In this document: piece after piece, positions 33,633 through 47,879 of the stretch
Layout of the letters: each line of letters opens with the position of its first letter
Numbering within the stretch: position 1 is the stretch's first letter
Source: Gigaspora margarita
Lineage: Eukaryota > Glomeromycota > Glomeromycetes > Diversisporales > Gigasporaceae
Direction: 5' to 3'
Length of the DNA stretch: 64,000 bases
Assembly (NCBI GenBank): GCA_009809945.1
Contig: WTPW01000845.1
Location: 34,993-98,992, forward strand
Position numbers and translations under genes: made by a program
The notes under the pieces: model-generated
What the model was told of the DNA's origin: nothing
The model's input: the letters and a program-made list of their open reading frames with translations, nothing else
Database searches by the model: none

Positions 33633-36342
33633 ATGGGAAAAAACAAACCTACTCAACATCGTTTAACTCAATATATAGAATTTTAAAGGAAAAATCTAAT
33701 GAATATAACCAATTTGCTATTTGTAAATCATGTAAAAAAGCCAAAGGCGATGACTATGCATATTTACATAAATTTGTTAATACAAAGTGGCTTGTTAAGT
33801 CACATTTAAAGAACTGTGTATATTTTAACAATCAGAAGAGAGAAGATGAAGCTGAAAAAATATTAAATGATGCAGAAAATGAGAAATCAAAAAAGCGCAA
33901 ATATAAATATAAGTTAAATTAATTTTTTATCTTCAAAATTTTTATATTACTAAATTTTTAAATAATATTTAATAGCTAAAGATAATAAATCTAGTGATCA
34001 AAGTCAAGATAATTTAGGAGCATACAAAGGACCATTAGATCTTAATACTATACATAAGCTTTCTAAAACTGAGCAATCGCAGTTTGATTATCTAATTCTC
34101 AAAATGATAGTAGTAAATGGATGGAGCTTTAGATGGGTTAAAAATCCAGACTCATTAGCTCCTTTCAAATATCTTAATTCTAAAATTACTCTTCCATCCC
34201 ACAAACAATTAAGTAGAAAAATTCTGAATGAAGCAGTTACTGAATTTATGTCCAAAATTGAAAAAATTGCACAAAATGATATAGTAGGTAAGCAAAACTT
34301 GTTAGGAAGTGTTCTAATAACTTCATCTAGTGAACCTTTAATAAGGAAAGCTCAAGATGTTAGTGCTGAAAGATCACGTACTAATGATATTATTTTAAAA
34401 GTTGAAGAGTTGTTTAATAAGTTAGAGCTTAAAAACCTCAAAGCTGTAGCTTTAGTAACAGATAGTGCAGCAGCTTATGCTGCAACAAGGTAATTATATT
34501 TTTTAATTCTGTATTTTCAATTATAATAAGCTAGCTTCTTTTAAAATAAATTAACAGACTCAAAAAAAAAACTTTATATAAGTTAGAATCTAATAGCATT
34601 AATAGCAAAATTAGAATTTATTATAAATTTAAACATTTTATTTAAATAATTTAATAAAAATTAATTTGATTTATTTTTTATTGTAGAAAACAGTTGCAAG
34701 TAAAATATACAAACAAGATTTTTTTGCCGTGTTTTGCTCACTAGATCAATTTATGTATTGGTGAAATTTTCAAGGAATCACCAACTTTTAAAAATGTTAT
34801 TGATGATGCAACTACTGTTACTTCATATTTTGGAAATATTAATCATGCATATTTTATTGGAAAATTGTGGGAACAACAGAATAACTTATACCATAAATAT
34901 ATAACTCTTATCAAACCAGGTGTAACCTGATGGAATTCATGTTATTATTGTTTAGAAAGTCTTCTCAAGACAAAAGAATCTCTTAAAGTAAATACTAATT
35001 AATAATATAATTGCTTATTTTCTCAATAGTTATTTTTCTTATAACTATTGTCTAATATTGTATAGAGTGAATTAATTATTAATATTATTATTACTAAATT
35101 ATTACCTATACAATATTAGATAAATAACTTGTAAAAGAAATAACTATCAGCAAAATAAGATGTCACTAACTTTTAATCTAAATTTTAGATATTAGTTGCA
35201 AAATATGAGCCTTGTGATGATTCAAGTGATGATTTATCTTCTGATTTTCAAAGCACTTCTGAATTGCTATTACCATACAAAATATGTGATATTATAAATA
35301 ATAATAATTGGTGGTGACAAATAAAAAACTAAAATCTTTATTGTTGCCATATTGTGCTTGTCTTAACTTATTGCAGCGAGACAAAGCAAGACTTTTTGAA
35401 GTAATACACTTTTTTGGGTATTTGGCTAAAATGGTTAAAGAATATTATGATATTCATCTTAGTCAGCAACTTTTGAGCTATTTAGAAAAGCAATGGAATT
35501 CTTGGGAGCAACCATTATTAATATTATCTTTTGTTCTTCACCCAATGTATCAAATGGAAAAATTTAATCCAGGATTAGAATCTTTAACCTGGGTTGATAT
35601 AGGTGAATATATTCAATATTATTATATTGAATGGTTTCAACAACAGCCAAACTCAATTTTATGAGAACTTGAACTTTTTTGGCAAAAAAAATCACCATTT
35701 AATATCAGTACTTCAAGACAATTAGGTAATAATATAATTGGATATTGGAACTATTGTACTTCTCATGCAAAAGAACTAGGTCAGGTGGCATTACGAATTA
35801 TGGAAAATGTATAAATGCAGCCTCTATTGAATGACTTTGGTCTTCAATGGGCTTTATTCATTCTAATCGACATAATAGATTGCCAGTAAATAATTTTTTT
35901 TTTACTTGCTTTTTATTCATATTATTAATTATTTTTTATAGTTTCATAAAGTATTAGCAATTAGACAATTACATGGAATTATTAATCGAAATTACCATGT
36001 TCAGGAATTGGAAGAACTTAAAAAGCTTTATGATGCAATCTCAACAACCTTTTTATTAAGTTATAACAATAAAAAGCATACTTCAATAGTTCAAGATACT
36101 GACAATGAAGATAACTATATCGAAATTGAAGAGGATGAAGATAATGATGATATTTCATTATGGCATCAATTTCTGATGATGATACTGATGAAGATGCTTT
36201 ATCAGATTCTGAATTAACTAATAATTTTAATGAAACATTGGTTAATCAAGAATATATAGTAAAAAATCGGAGGGCCAAGTGGCCATTAAATAATTTGTTT
36301 CTAGATAATATAGAAGTAGCATTTTTTGTGACTAATATTTAG
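33633..36342 (+). pseudogene. hAT-family transposase, degenerate
   Basis: The start at 33633 (MGKNKPTQHRLTQYIEF) runs, after a one-base frameshift, into a BED-type zinc finger (C-x2-C ... HLKNC, about 33730-33815). An intron follows (about 33913-33975), then FDYLILKMIVVNGWSFRW, typical of hAT transposases, in the open frame 34104-34493. Later pieces include a VTxWNSCYY motif near 34922-34945, a WWxQIK-KLKSLLLPYC segment (35309-35350), and NAASIExLWSSMGFIHSNRHNRL (about 35811-35882), the hAT dimerisation region. TGA codons interrupt at 34928, 35315, 35662 and 35832, where arginine would be expected. Small frameshifts lie in A runs. The acidic C-terminus ends at 36342. The copy cannot encode an active enzyme as read. 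Confidence 0.8.
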
Positions 36343-38235
36343 TTCTTCGTAATGAATATAATATTTTTAAGATAAAATATAGGACTAAGAGTTTATTAAA
36401 AAATAAAATAACACATATAGAAAAATATCAATTCAAAATTGTAGCTTTTTTTATTTATTATAATCTAAACTATTTGCAATACTAAGAGAAAATGTAACTT
36501 TGAGCTTTTATCATTTGTATTGGTAGAATGTGTCTATGAAAACATTGTTAAAAGTCTAAAGTCCTATTTTTTTTGGCAGAGTCAATTTTTTTATTATCTA
36601 TACAATATATATAGAGTGTGTATATGCAACATTTTTTATACACTTTATTTGGATTTTTTTTAAAAAAAATTTTAAACATATCATATGTGATTTTAAAATA
36701 TCAGATTTATATACCATTTAAATGCAAAATAATGCTCATAGGCATTGTTTTGAAAATTGAAACCTACAAAAATAGTTTTTGTGGTCTCTAAATCAATGCA
36801 CAGTAGCATATAATCATTTTTGAAAGATGACATAAAGACAATCTTCTATAAATGCATTCTTTATAAATATGCTTCACATGCACTTTCTATAAATGCACTT
36901 CATATGCACTTTCTTTCTATGAGTACAATTTACATACACTTTCTTTCTATAAGTGCAATTTACATATACTTTGTTTCTATAAGTGCACTTCATCTGTACT
37001 ATTTTTTTATATAAGTGTACATCATTAGATCTGCCTAATACTATAATATTATTCAGGTAGCTGCGCGATGCAGTCATGCTAAAACAGGAACATGATGTAA
37101 CTGTTATTTTGCTTAACTGGTTATCAATTTATAGACGTCTTACTTGGAACAAGACACATACTGAAAAAACTTTCAGGCATAAAGTGTCTTTACTTTTGTG
37201 AAGTAATTTTTGGTGAGTTGATGCTACTAATTAGAATATTAAGTAAAAACTCAATAAAATCGCAATAGTACAATAAATACAATTTGAATCTTAAGGCTGT
37301 ATAGCAATGCAATAGAAAATATTTTATCTAATTTTGTTCTATCATATAATAAATATTGCTGTGTTCTCAGAATAATACAAATACCAAATCTGGTATTATG
37401 ATTGGTTGGGAGGGCTTGATGAAATTGGGCCGGTTTAGTTTGATCATGAACAAATTGTGATTAAGGTTAAAATGAATAATTGTTCGCCGTCTGGAGATTT
37501 GATCACCCGTTTGGGGCTTTGATCACCCATTTGGAGATTCAATCACCTGACTATACCACAAAATATGCAAACAAGAAATAAATAACAATAAAAAATAATA
37601 TACTAACTAAAAATAAAAAAAGTTGAGTATAAAAAATACTGGTATGCTCAGTAGAAATATGTTACACTAGCATAGCACATTAATATGTGAAATGATAGCT
37701 TTTTAATGCCCAATTAAATGCAAGATTTTGTGAACTCGCTATTCTAGATGGCAGGTAACCATACACTATGTCAATTTGCATGACTGCATTTCTGGTATAT
37801 ATAGATTACATTCTATAAGTGCACAGTCCAAAATTGCACTTTTCCTATTGCATGCATTTATGGAAGATTAATTGGCAGCTATTAAGGCTTCTTGGGACTG
37901 GAGCCAAATTTTGATATTCACTTAGGGCTGTGTCATTAATCACCTGATTATTTTTTATCAGAGGCCTACCCTCCTCCCTCTTTTTTAATATATATATATA
38001 TATATTTTAATGTTTAAGGTGAGACCTTGCTCTTATCTTTATTGAATTTAATTGAAACTTTTTACAATACTGGAAAAACTTTCGTTTTTTAAATCTAATG
38101 CTAAGAATAAAAGCTCAGACATATACTGAAGTAAACTACAATACTTATCTGTGGCCTAAACCTACCAGAGTGGCCAAGGCTCACCTAGATTTGTGTATAT
38201 GTAAAAATATCAGAAGGGTGTGTAAAGTATTTGAT
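36343..38235. other. Non-coding DNA with a 41-bp minisatellite
   Basis: No gene is seen. At 36856-37005 a unit of about 41 bp containing CTATAAGTGCAATTTACAT is repeated four times with variation. At 37057-37094 is a copy of the dispersed GTAGCTGCGCGATGCAGTC motif. At 37490-37550 the phrase GATCACCCGTTTGG is repeated about three times. A TA run lies at 37990-38006. Confidence 0.45.
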
Positions 38236-41200
38236 CTATTTAATAAGCCAAGTTTCTATTTTGAGCATAGAAATATGTGTTGTGGATTCATAGTCCTGTG
38301 TATGATTTGTTGACTGACTAATTGAATTTAGGGAGATAGCAGGAGTTGGGTGTTGTAGATGTAATTGGTGATTTTGAGATCTGTCAATGCAGTATGGAAT
38401 CCAAATATTTGTATAGATGAGTTGGTTAATATGTAGCAAAAGTTGAATGGTGAGTGTTCTTGCAGTTTTTTGTGATACTGTATATTCGCTTAGTGTGTGA
38501 ATAATATCTAGTGGAATGAGACCAGTTAGGGTAGAGAATAAGGGTTTGTTATAAGAATGATGAATTTGTAAACTATCGAGATGCATTATTTGAGTATTGA
38601 GATCATTAGCAGTTGATTGTGAAATATTCATTTTGTTGGGTTTGAGAACATGGTGCAGTGAATCTTCTATGATTTTTAGTATATAGGTTCACAGGTTGGA
38701 CATATGATCCAATGTAATGCATAACTTGCTTGTTGGCATAAGTGACATTTGTTGGGATATGAAGGGTTTCTTTTGTGTAAAATGTGAGGGGAGGGGAGGT
38801 CATCCATAAATATTTTGATTCTGAATGATTTGAGTGTTGAGGACTGAAAGCTGTGTGCAAAATTTGAGATTTTTTGATTATTGTTAATATAAAGCCAGGT
38901 TGCATTCCAGCATATATGCTGGGAGATTGTTGTCCATTGTTGAAATCGGTTTTGTGATGTCCAGAGTGCGAATATGTGTGCATGGCAAGCTGTTCTGACA
39001 CTGCGACGAATAGCAAGTTCCATAGGAAGATTGTCAATTGAGAGTGTAAATTGAGTATTGTAGATATTGTTGAAGTTAAAAAGAAGGTATGGAGCAATTT
39101 GGTGGCTATGTGCTAGTTGGTCAGCTTTATTGTTGAATTCATTGTCTTGATGTGCAGTGACTTTATAGAAAGTGATATTGAGATTATAAGATTTAATAAA
39201 ATTTAGTAAAGTGTTCCAAATGGACCCGTAAGGAGTATTTAGAATATTTAGGGGTTGGGATATTGGCTTATTATTTGTGAAGTTGTTATATTTGGAAATT
39301 ACTGATTGAGAGTCTGTAAAGATTTGGATTGATCAGTTTCTAGGAGCAGTGCTAATAGCAGATAGGATTGCTACTAGCTCAGCTTTGAAGGAACATGGCC
39401 AGAATTTAATTTGTGCCTAGAAGGTGTGTGTAATTGTTTGGTTTTCTAATTGTATCCAGCCTATTCCCATAGAGCATTGGGAATTTCCCAGATTAAGAAC
39501 TGATCCATCAGTGTAGAATGTAAGTTCTGTTAGATTGCTATTATAATTAGCAATAAGTTGTAAAGTATCTAGTGCAGTACTAGGGTGAAATATAGAAGGA
39601 ATTTGAGGTATANAGATAATAAGNTTTGGTGGTGGNNGTATATNTATAGGGTTTCTAATTGCAATTGAGTAGATGAGGTCCAGGTGATTTGCATTGAGGT
39701 TAATTGTTTTATCAGAATTAATTCTACCAAAAAATTTTGTGGCATGACTTGTAGNTATAAGTATNGTACATTTGTTTGNNATGATATTAGAATTTAGTGA
39801 GCAACTAGTGCATGGAGATGTAGTAATAGAGGGAGTAGGATATAGATGTGTAAATTGTGTTTCAATAGAGCTTTTCCAGTGTGTTATTAGTATAAAGTCA
39901 GAGGTAGTTGGTCTACACCGTGCTTTGCCAAGAATAATTTGGTTGTTCAAGAGAGTAATAAGCCATGGCTTGGTATGTCTAGAAAAGTGTCCTGTTGTAT
40001 AACTATAATAGTTGCTTTGGGGNAGCTGGAAATGTTGGTGGAGAGTGCGTTCATATAAATGACTAGTAGTTTGGTCCTCTAGATATGTGAACCATAGAGG
40101 TATTCTCCCTTTTGGTATTTTGTTGAGTCTTGGTAAGATGTGTTTCCAGTCCAGTAAGCAAGAATTGTCGAAAGAGGTAAGTTGGTCCAAGAACAAAAGA
40201 TGATGGTGTCGAATTTGCTTTTTAAAAGTTGAATACTTTGGATGTAATGATAAGAGAGATTCTAATGAAATGTTTTCTTCCTTGATTGTATAGGGAATAC
40301 TATAGCTAGGATTAGGATTAATTGTCCAACCAAGATGTTTGAACAATTGGATAATTTTGAAATTGGTTGTTTGTTTGTTAGGTCCATCAATAATAGGATT
40401 GGGATGTGAAAAGATGCTAGTAGTGGACCAGAGATTGTTTTGGATCTGCTGGATGCGAATATGCAGAGATGCTCCAAGTAGGCTATTGTCATTAAGGTGT
40501 TTAACAAAGTTTGAGATATGATGTTGGAGTTGGATATCCCAAATATTTTTGATATTATATAACTGAGGATGGATTAGAGTGCTAGTAGGAATAGTACGGC
40601 TGAGTTTGGCTTTATNTTTGATTAACCCTATATNTTGAGTAAGNATTTTGTTGCAAACTGATCTACTGACTACAATATTTTGTAGCCGGTATTCAATAGT
40701 TGGAATAATAACAGTATTGATAATGTATCGTGCTTGAGTATCAGTAATGGTTTTGTTTTAGCAATATTAATAAGTTGTGAGGATTCTGCAATTATAAGCT
40801 GTGTTTGTTTGATTTGTTTATTATTGAATGTAAACTGACATCTAAGGAACTTGAAAGGTTGGTCTGCTGGCCATAATGGGAGAGTTTGGTTGTTGTATAT
40901 GATAGGGTTGTAGTTGGTGCTTTTGCAATTGGTTGTAAGTATGGATTTGGATGAGTTAACTTGTATATTAGCCATAGTATAAAAGGATTCTGCAATAGAT
41001 AGTATATTAGCAAGCTCTGCTTGGGATGATGCAATCCATAGTGTATCATCCATGTATGCTAGTACAGAACATTTGGCTTTACTCTTATCAGTTGTATTGT
41101 TTTTAAGGTTTGTAATCCATGTTGTTTCAATTGTATATCCTGGTGAGTTAGAGTAAATATAGGATATAAGTGGATCATAATAGATCTGCCATAAAAGTGG

Positions 41201-42632
41201 TGTAATGGTTTCACCCTGGTCAATGCCATTCTGTACTTGATAAGATGAGGTAAGACCCAGATTAGTAATAACTGTATTTTGTCTGTCTTCAAGTAAATTA
41301 ATAAGTATATTAATGATACTAGAAGGTAGTAAAAGGTGTGAAAGGGAGTGTTGGAGAAGAGTAAAGTTTACAGAATCATAAGCTTTGCTCATATCCTGAG
41401 ACAACAGCCATATGTCTTTGTAGTTGCAATTAGCATCTTCGATTAGGTTGTTGAGAATGTGGATTGGATTGGATGTGCTATTGCCAGGTAAAGCAACATA
41501 ATTGAATGGTGATAGTATAGGACATTGTGAAAAGATATGATTAAGTCTGTTAGTTAAGATTTTGGTATACAGTTTTCAAAAGTGCTCAATAAGACTAATA
41601 GGCCGAGTAAGGTTGAGGTTGCCATTAAAAGCATTTTTTTTAGGAATAGGAAATATTCTGCTATGTTTCCAGGATTTGGGAATGCATCCTGTAAGTAGGC
41701 ATTGATTAAATAGTACTGTTATTGTAGTAATACAAGAGGAGCTGATATGTTTTATCATTTCATAGCTTATGCCTGTGGGGCCACAAGCTTTGCCATTTGG
41801 AAGACTAGCAATTGTTTGAGTGATCTCATTGTCAGTGATAGGAAGCATAAGAGAGTTGTAACAGTTAGGATTAATATGATCAAGTGGAAGATAATGCTGG
41901 TACCAAAATTGGTCAAAAAGTGTTTAATTAATAGGTCTGCAAGCTGTCCAGTTGTAAAAGTGTGATTGAATATGTTGTTTGATCATATAAGGGTCTGTAA
42001 TAAGTTGGTCTGCTAGCTTGATATTAGAAAAATGAATAGGAGGTTGATATCTGTCAAGAATATTGTTGATGGCCTGAGAGGGTTTGGAAATAAGTGTTTC
42101 ACATCTTTTTTCTGAGGCCTGGTTAATTTGTTGTCATAAAAGTAAAGAATATTCAAGATGGTATGCATGATATAGTTGTTTCCAAGTATCATATGCCTGC
42201 TTGAGCCAGTTTTGAATATAAGTATAATCTAGTGATGGAAGAGAGCTAAGATTGCATTTGGTATAGGAATTAATAATACTAATATTTGAGTTAATGTGGG
42301 GTAAATAGAAGATTAGTATTATTTCTAATGATTTTAATAAGATGTCCAAGTTTTTTGAGTCCAATATGGAGTGCAGTACAGTGTAGGGTATATGTATGGT
42401 TGTAGCTGCGTTTTTTGCATTTTTTTGTTGGGTATTGTTTGCATTGCTGCTTGTATAATGCATTGCTGTATTTTGTATTAATGTTCTCTTGTATGTCTGT
42501 AGATGGGAGAATTTTGTGTTGTGTGAATAAGCGAGTAGTCAAAAAAATCAAAGTTTTTGCATTTTTCACATTACACATGATCCTTTGATCTAATTGGTCG
42601 ATCACACTCCGGTGACTGTCACCAGATGACAA
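38236..42632 (-). pseudogene. LINE-type non-LTR retrotransposon, degenerate
   Basis: Read on the minus strand the order is: N-terminal region (42632-41850, no endonuclease seen), reverse transcriptase fingers (NGKACGPTGISYEMIKH, about 41800-41750), palm motif A SQDMSKAYDSV (41404-41370), motif B NGIDQGETITPLLW, motif C LAYMDD (about 41062-41045), then an RNase H domain with FYTDGS, FKAELVAIL, FTDSQSV and NNKADQLAHS (about 39510-39100), and a C-terminal C-x2-C...H-x3-C-x2-C region (about 38750-38690). Stops at 42134, 41576, 39417, 39333, 38676 and 38667 and several frameshifts break it. Every one of those stops can be made from CGA, CAA or CAG by C-to-T change. Ambiguous bases lie at 39613-39780 and 40023-40650. 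It is probably inactive and 5' truncated. Confidence 0.85.
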
Positions 42633-43156
42633 ATAGATTCACTCTATCTACCATATTAAGTAGTTAAAAAAACTTAAGCTAATTTGCAATAGAACTACTT
42701 ACATTAAATTCTATCCTAATATGTTGATACACAAAATTAATTATATTTTACATAGCTCACTGCATTTGCTAACATTTTCTTGTTATTATAATAAAGCAGA
42801 TTTTATTCTAAAGTAATGTTCATAGAGATTTTACTATTTTACAACTGAGGTTTTATCCTGTATATATATATAATTATTGAAATTATAATAAATTTTTAGA
42901 TAAAAAATGTAGTTTTTGATAATTTAATTTTTAGCCAGTATATTACATTAGTATAATCTTTTACTGCCCAAGAATTTTATTATAGTAAATTACATATTTA
43001 TTATCAAAAAATAATTATCAAAATTTGCTAATAATCTTTACTCACCCTATTAATTTCAAATTAGCTGTATCTTAATTCAATACAAAATATAACTATTTAT
43101 ATTAGAGTTTATTCAACATTTCTAAATTTGACTTTTTGTATAAATACAAAATAACT
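42633..43156. other. AT-rich DNA without a gene
   Basis: Nothing coding or repetitive stands out between the LINE 5' side and the MITE beginning at 43165. Confidence 0.4.
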
Positions 43157-43164
43157 CCTAAAAG

Positions 43165-43444
43165 CAGTATTGTACATTTTGGCTGTCCACAGCCTTTTTT
43201 GGCTTGTCTATGTCCAAAATAGTCCAAGCGTCCAAGATTGTCCAAAGCTTGTCCAGGCTTTAATAATTAATAAATCTTCTAAAAAATATATAACTATATA
43301 TTTTTTTAAGTGCTAAACACATTTCAGTTAAAATTAAAATAGGTTATCTTAATAAAATTTTAAGTAATTTTACTTTATTTAATTGTTCAAAATTGTCCAA
43401 AATTGTCCAAGTCATTGTCCAAAGGCTGTCCCGTGACAACACTG
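43165..43444. mobile_element. hAT-type MITE with perfect 8-bp target duplication
   Basis: The element starts CAGTATTGTAC...GGCTGTCC and ends GGCTGTCCCGTGACAACACTG, whose reverse complement begins CAGTGTTGT, the classic hAT terminus. It is flanked by CCTAAAAG on both sides (43157-43164 and 43445-43452), a perfect 8-bp target site duplication as hAT transposases make. The 280-bp body is rich in TTGTCCAA and has no coding frame. The hAT relic at 33.6 kb may be a relative of its mobilising enzyme, but this cannot be shown here. Confidence 0.9.
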
Positions 43445-43452
43445 CCTAAAAG

Positions 43453-45911
43453 TGTAATTTTGAATTTTGATCAAATTAAGCTTAATTCTGGCCATTATTC
43501 AAACAATACCTCTAAACATTATTTTGTATTTATACAGTTTATAATTTGTTTCTTGTTTAGCACTACATTGTAAAGCTATATATATTAATATTAAAATAAT
43601 TTTTATAACTTTATTACAGTTATCTATATTTAGTACTCAATTATAAACTTGATCAAATTTTTTAAAAACTTCTACAAATAATAGTGCTGATTGCCTAAAT
43701 ACAATAGTACCAAATATAATTGTAATTGTTTTGAATATAACAAAAGTAATAATTTCTGTAATACTATTTATCAATAATAAATATTTTTGTAAAATACATA
43801 TTTATCTTGCAAAATTTGACAATTTAATCTTTTATAAAGTATACCAGTTTATATAATTATACAGTAAATTTTTATTTGACAATATACCAAATTATTAGTT
43901 TTATAAATGCATTAAGCATAAAGCTAGTAATTATTTTTAGATATCTATTTGTACAAATAATATTATTAATATTTTTTATTTCTTTATCATTTGTTGGTAC
44001 ACAAAATTAGTTTTATTAATATTTATTTTTTTTTTAATATATTTATTATTTTAGATTTAACAAAAAATATGTATTTTCAAAGTAAAAAAATCAAAAGTGA
44101 AAAAGAAAGAAGTCAAGCATAAAAAAATTTAAATAACATTTTTATTTGTATTTATATTATTGATTTTAACTAATTTTCGCTCTAGGTGATATTACATATA
44201 TTGGGTAAAGATTATTATTGTTTATATAATCACTACCTGTTACACAACATCAGATCTACTATAAGTAGTTTTTTGTATTTCTTTTTTTTTTTGGTTTACT
44301 ATAATTGCTTTTAGTTTTTTTTTGGCCAGTATTAACTTTTACTATTTCTTTTTTCTTGGCTTTCAGATAATGGGGTTGATACTTTTTGTTATTAATATAT
44401 ATTACTGGTGTTATTAGTTGGTATTATTGCTTTGGTATTGTTGTCACTTTGGTGTTATTGCTTTGATATCATATAGTTAGAATGCATTTCACTTTTGAGT
44501 ATTTTTTAGTTTGTGGTATTTCACTTTTGGTACATTTTATTTTTTTTAATATCATATATTTATTTTTTGATGCCTTCAACTTTCTTGGTCATTGTTTGTT
44601 GGTGGTACTTGTCATGCTTCATTTATAGTAATTGCATTGCTTGCTGTACTATTAGTTAGTAGGATTAGTGGTTAGAGTATAATTAGAATACATTTTACTT
44701 TTGAGCATTTTTTTTTAGTTTGCACTATTTAACTTTTGGTACATTTTGTTTTTTTAGTACCACATTATTGTTTTTTGGTACCTTCAATTTTTTTTGGTCA
44801 TCATTTGTTAATAGCCCTTAGTAGTACTTCATTTATGCCAAATGAATTGCCTGCTGTGCCATTAGTAAGTAGGATTAGTATAGAGTAGCAGTTAGATTGT
44901 TAGTTAAATTATAATTAGAAAGCATTTTAATTTTGTTATATTTTTTTTTATTGTTCACAATTGTTATAGTCAAAAAACCAAGGTTACTATAAATAAATTT
45001 GTGAAATTTATAAGATTATTATTTGATTGTTAGGTGATATAACAAAATAATTCAAATCATATTAAGGAACCTATTTGAAAATACCCAGTATTAGCTCTAT
45101 TTAGAGTTAGTAATAGTTAAATACTATACCATAGTTATTGAACAGTTATTTTGGTCAGTATAAGTTCAAATTTTATTATTAAAAAAAATTATTTTTAACT
45201 TGCCTACTAGGCTTCAAGTCAGTTCCTGACCTGACTTATAACCCAATTTCTAAATTACATAATATTACCTAGAGTAAAAGTTACAACTTTATTGTAACTC
45301 AATTGTGTAGAATATCAAATAATACTATTATTAAATACTTTATACCAATAAATATAGTATTTTAATTAAGATACAGTAAGTTTTACTATTTATTTTTAAA
45401 GTAATTACTCCAGAACAGTAAATCTATTATGTAAAATATTATAATTACAAATAACTAAACCTAAAAAAAAAGGAACAGCTCAAAAATAGTATTTTTGTAT
45501 ATATCAACTTGTTATTATTAAACTATCTTAATAGACAAAAGTTTTAACCTGTTCTTTAAACTATAAGCAAATCCAAACAAATTTGCCTAGAAAATTGCTA
45601 TAAATATGCTTATGATCTACTTTTTTTAAAACTTAAAATATTTAATTAAAATTTTTTTGACAATATTTAAAAATTATATTATAGTAGTATTTAATTTTAT
45701 ATTATAAAAAATAATGCTTAAGTTACTTATAAGCTAAAAATAACAAATTTAAAAAAATTTAACCAAAAAAATTAATTACTAATTCTTGGCAAACTCTATA
45801 AATATTAGCTCTAGTCTCCTACTTTAAATACAATTTTGTGGTTTATAAAAAGGATTATAACTTTTATTATTGCAACTTTTTTTAGTTTACTTGTAAAAAT
45901 TAAGACTTGTA
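43453..45911. other. Non-coding DNA with an imperfect direct duplication
   Basis: No gene is seen. At 44478-44640 and 44686-44860 two similar blocks (CATTTCACTTTTGAGTATTTT then TTTTGGTACATTTT and GCCTTCAACTTT or ACCTTCAATTTT) lie about 210 bp apart. The rest is AT-rich. Confidence 0.45.
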
Positions 45912-46647
45912 CAGTCTGACCTCTCTATAATCACCAAGTCTGTTGCACCCTATTTTGGTGATTGTATAGAGGTGTGACTATAAATAAAATAACTTGTCAT
46001 AGTCATGTGGCCAAAAGCCAATAAGTAATATATTAGTGCATATTCGAAATTTTAATAAAATTTAAAATGTTTGATGTAAATAAATATTGATCCAGTGGCC
46101 CAATTTGGATAAAACAACTACTAGAGTATTGACTCAATGTAATGATTTAAAGAGTCCAAAATCATTCAAATCTAATCACAAAATGCTAGATCTTTAAGGA
46201 TTTTTCACTCAGATATTTAAATTTAATCAATTCTTAAACATGTAAAGTGAAACAAATCCTTAATGATCTCAGGAGTGTGTAATTCAATTTTAACAATCTT
46301 GGGGTCATTAGAATCATCACATCGAGATGAACATTTTGGTGGTTGTTTCACCCAAGTCGGACCACTGAATCAAAAGTTATCTGCTCTTAAACCTTTAAAA
46401 ATTTTAATAAAATATTTTAAATAAATATGAATATGAATATTGGCAATCAGATTTAGTCAAAATTAGTGACTATAACGAGGTTTATTATTATAAAATGGAT
46501 AAAAAAATCAAAATTTTTGGTGAAAGAGATTATAAGTGATGTGTGACTATAATGAGGTTTTTTACTATATTTTAAGTCTATTGTACAATATTGGGTACTT
46601 ATATAGAGGTGTGACTATATGAGGTGTGACTATAGAAGGTCAAACTA
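45912..46647. mobile_element. Tc1/pogo-like MITE
   Basis: The left end CAGTCTGACCTCTCTATAATC (after GTA) is complementary to the right end GGTGTGACTATAGAAGGTC then AAACTA. The body contains several internal copies of GGTGTGACTATA. TA borders the left end. The terminal sequence is of the kind seen in pogo/Tigger-type elements (family knowledge). No transposase. Confidence 0.6.
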
Positions 46648-47253
46648 TATTATAAACAAAAATTTTTTTATAGACAGAGATATATAAAATTTAAGAAAAG
46701 TTAAAGAAAATTTTATAGTAAAAATTTTTAAATAAAACTTTAAATGTTATTGCTTTAAAGTTTATTAATAATTTTAAAAAAAATTCTAATAAAGTTTATA
46801 AAATATATTTTAAAAAAATATTCTATAAATAAAGTATGGGCTTTTTTAAATATCTCTGGTTAGAAATATAAACTTATATATCTCTAGCTAATTGGCCAAT
46901 CAAAATAAGCAAAGATCATTGATCTACCTTTCCAGATTATTAGTTAACTAGAAAGGTTTGTATAACTCTAAATCAGGTTACACTTTACTAACTTGGAAGG
47001 TTGTTTAAAGCCAGATGAGTTCATATAATAAATAGCCAATCAAATCATAAAATTTGATCTTTATAAATTAGCCTAATAAGACAAAAACAAAGAAAAAAAG
47101 TCAAAAATGCTGAAAATACAAGAAACAAGTATCTAAACCTGTTTAGATATATTAATAAAAAATGTCAGAAAGACAATTTTACTTATAAGACAAGCTATAG
47201 CTCTAATTCTAATTACCCTTTACTCGAATTTTAATTAAATAATCAAAAATATA
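46648..47253. other. AT-rich DNA without a gene
   Basis: No frame or repeat of note apart from short AAAGTT-rich stretches. Confidence 0.4.
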
Positions 47254-47512
47254 TACTGTAGTGCACTGACCAAAGTATCCTCCTTTTTAATACCTATTGC
47301 AAAGTACCTAGTACAAAATACAAGGCCTCTATTAATTAAATATAGGATTTTTTAAATTTTTAGACTGCTCATTATAAGTACAAAATATATATACTTAAAC
47401 TTTTTTTCTTGTGATACTGACCTGCTGCTGTATAATATACCTGGGTCTTTTGTAAGTTTTTTTATAGGTAGATTGCATTGTATCTGAGTACTTTGGTCAA
47501 TGCACTATAGTA
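47254..47512. mobile_element. MITE with TACTRTAGTGCAYTGACCAAAGTA ends
   Basis: Left end 47254-47279 and right end 47486-47512 are inverted repeats of about 26 bp. The element is about 259 bp and non-coding. The ends begin and finish with TA. Confidence 0.65.
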
Positions 47513-47879
47513 AATGCACTTGGTTTTAGCTATCTCCTAACTTGGGGGTCAAGCATATCATAAGATTAGTCTGGACCTAATTTTATTCTTATGACAATTT
47601 TATTCTAATCAGTCTAATTCTTCAAGATATTGAATTTTTTTTTAAAAAAAATTTTTTGGCCTATCCCTCTTTTTGCTTTGGGGGTCCCATATAGAAAATA
47701 TAAATAGAATAATCAACAGATCGAGTTAAAAGATTAAAGATCCAAGAAATATAAATAGAATAATTAATAAGTTGAATTAAAAGTTAAAAAGTAAATAACA
47801 TGATCATGAATATAGAATATTTAAATAAAGTAATATGAGTTAGTTATTAGAATCAAAAAAATAGAGTTATCAAATTTAA

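Noticed and set aside
38606-39097. 163-codon minus-strand frame
   Set aside because: Overlaps the LINE in the wrong frame; the frame at 38676-39023 continues the LINE protein.
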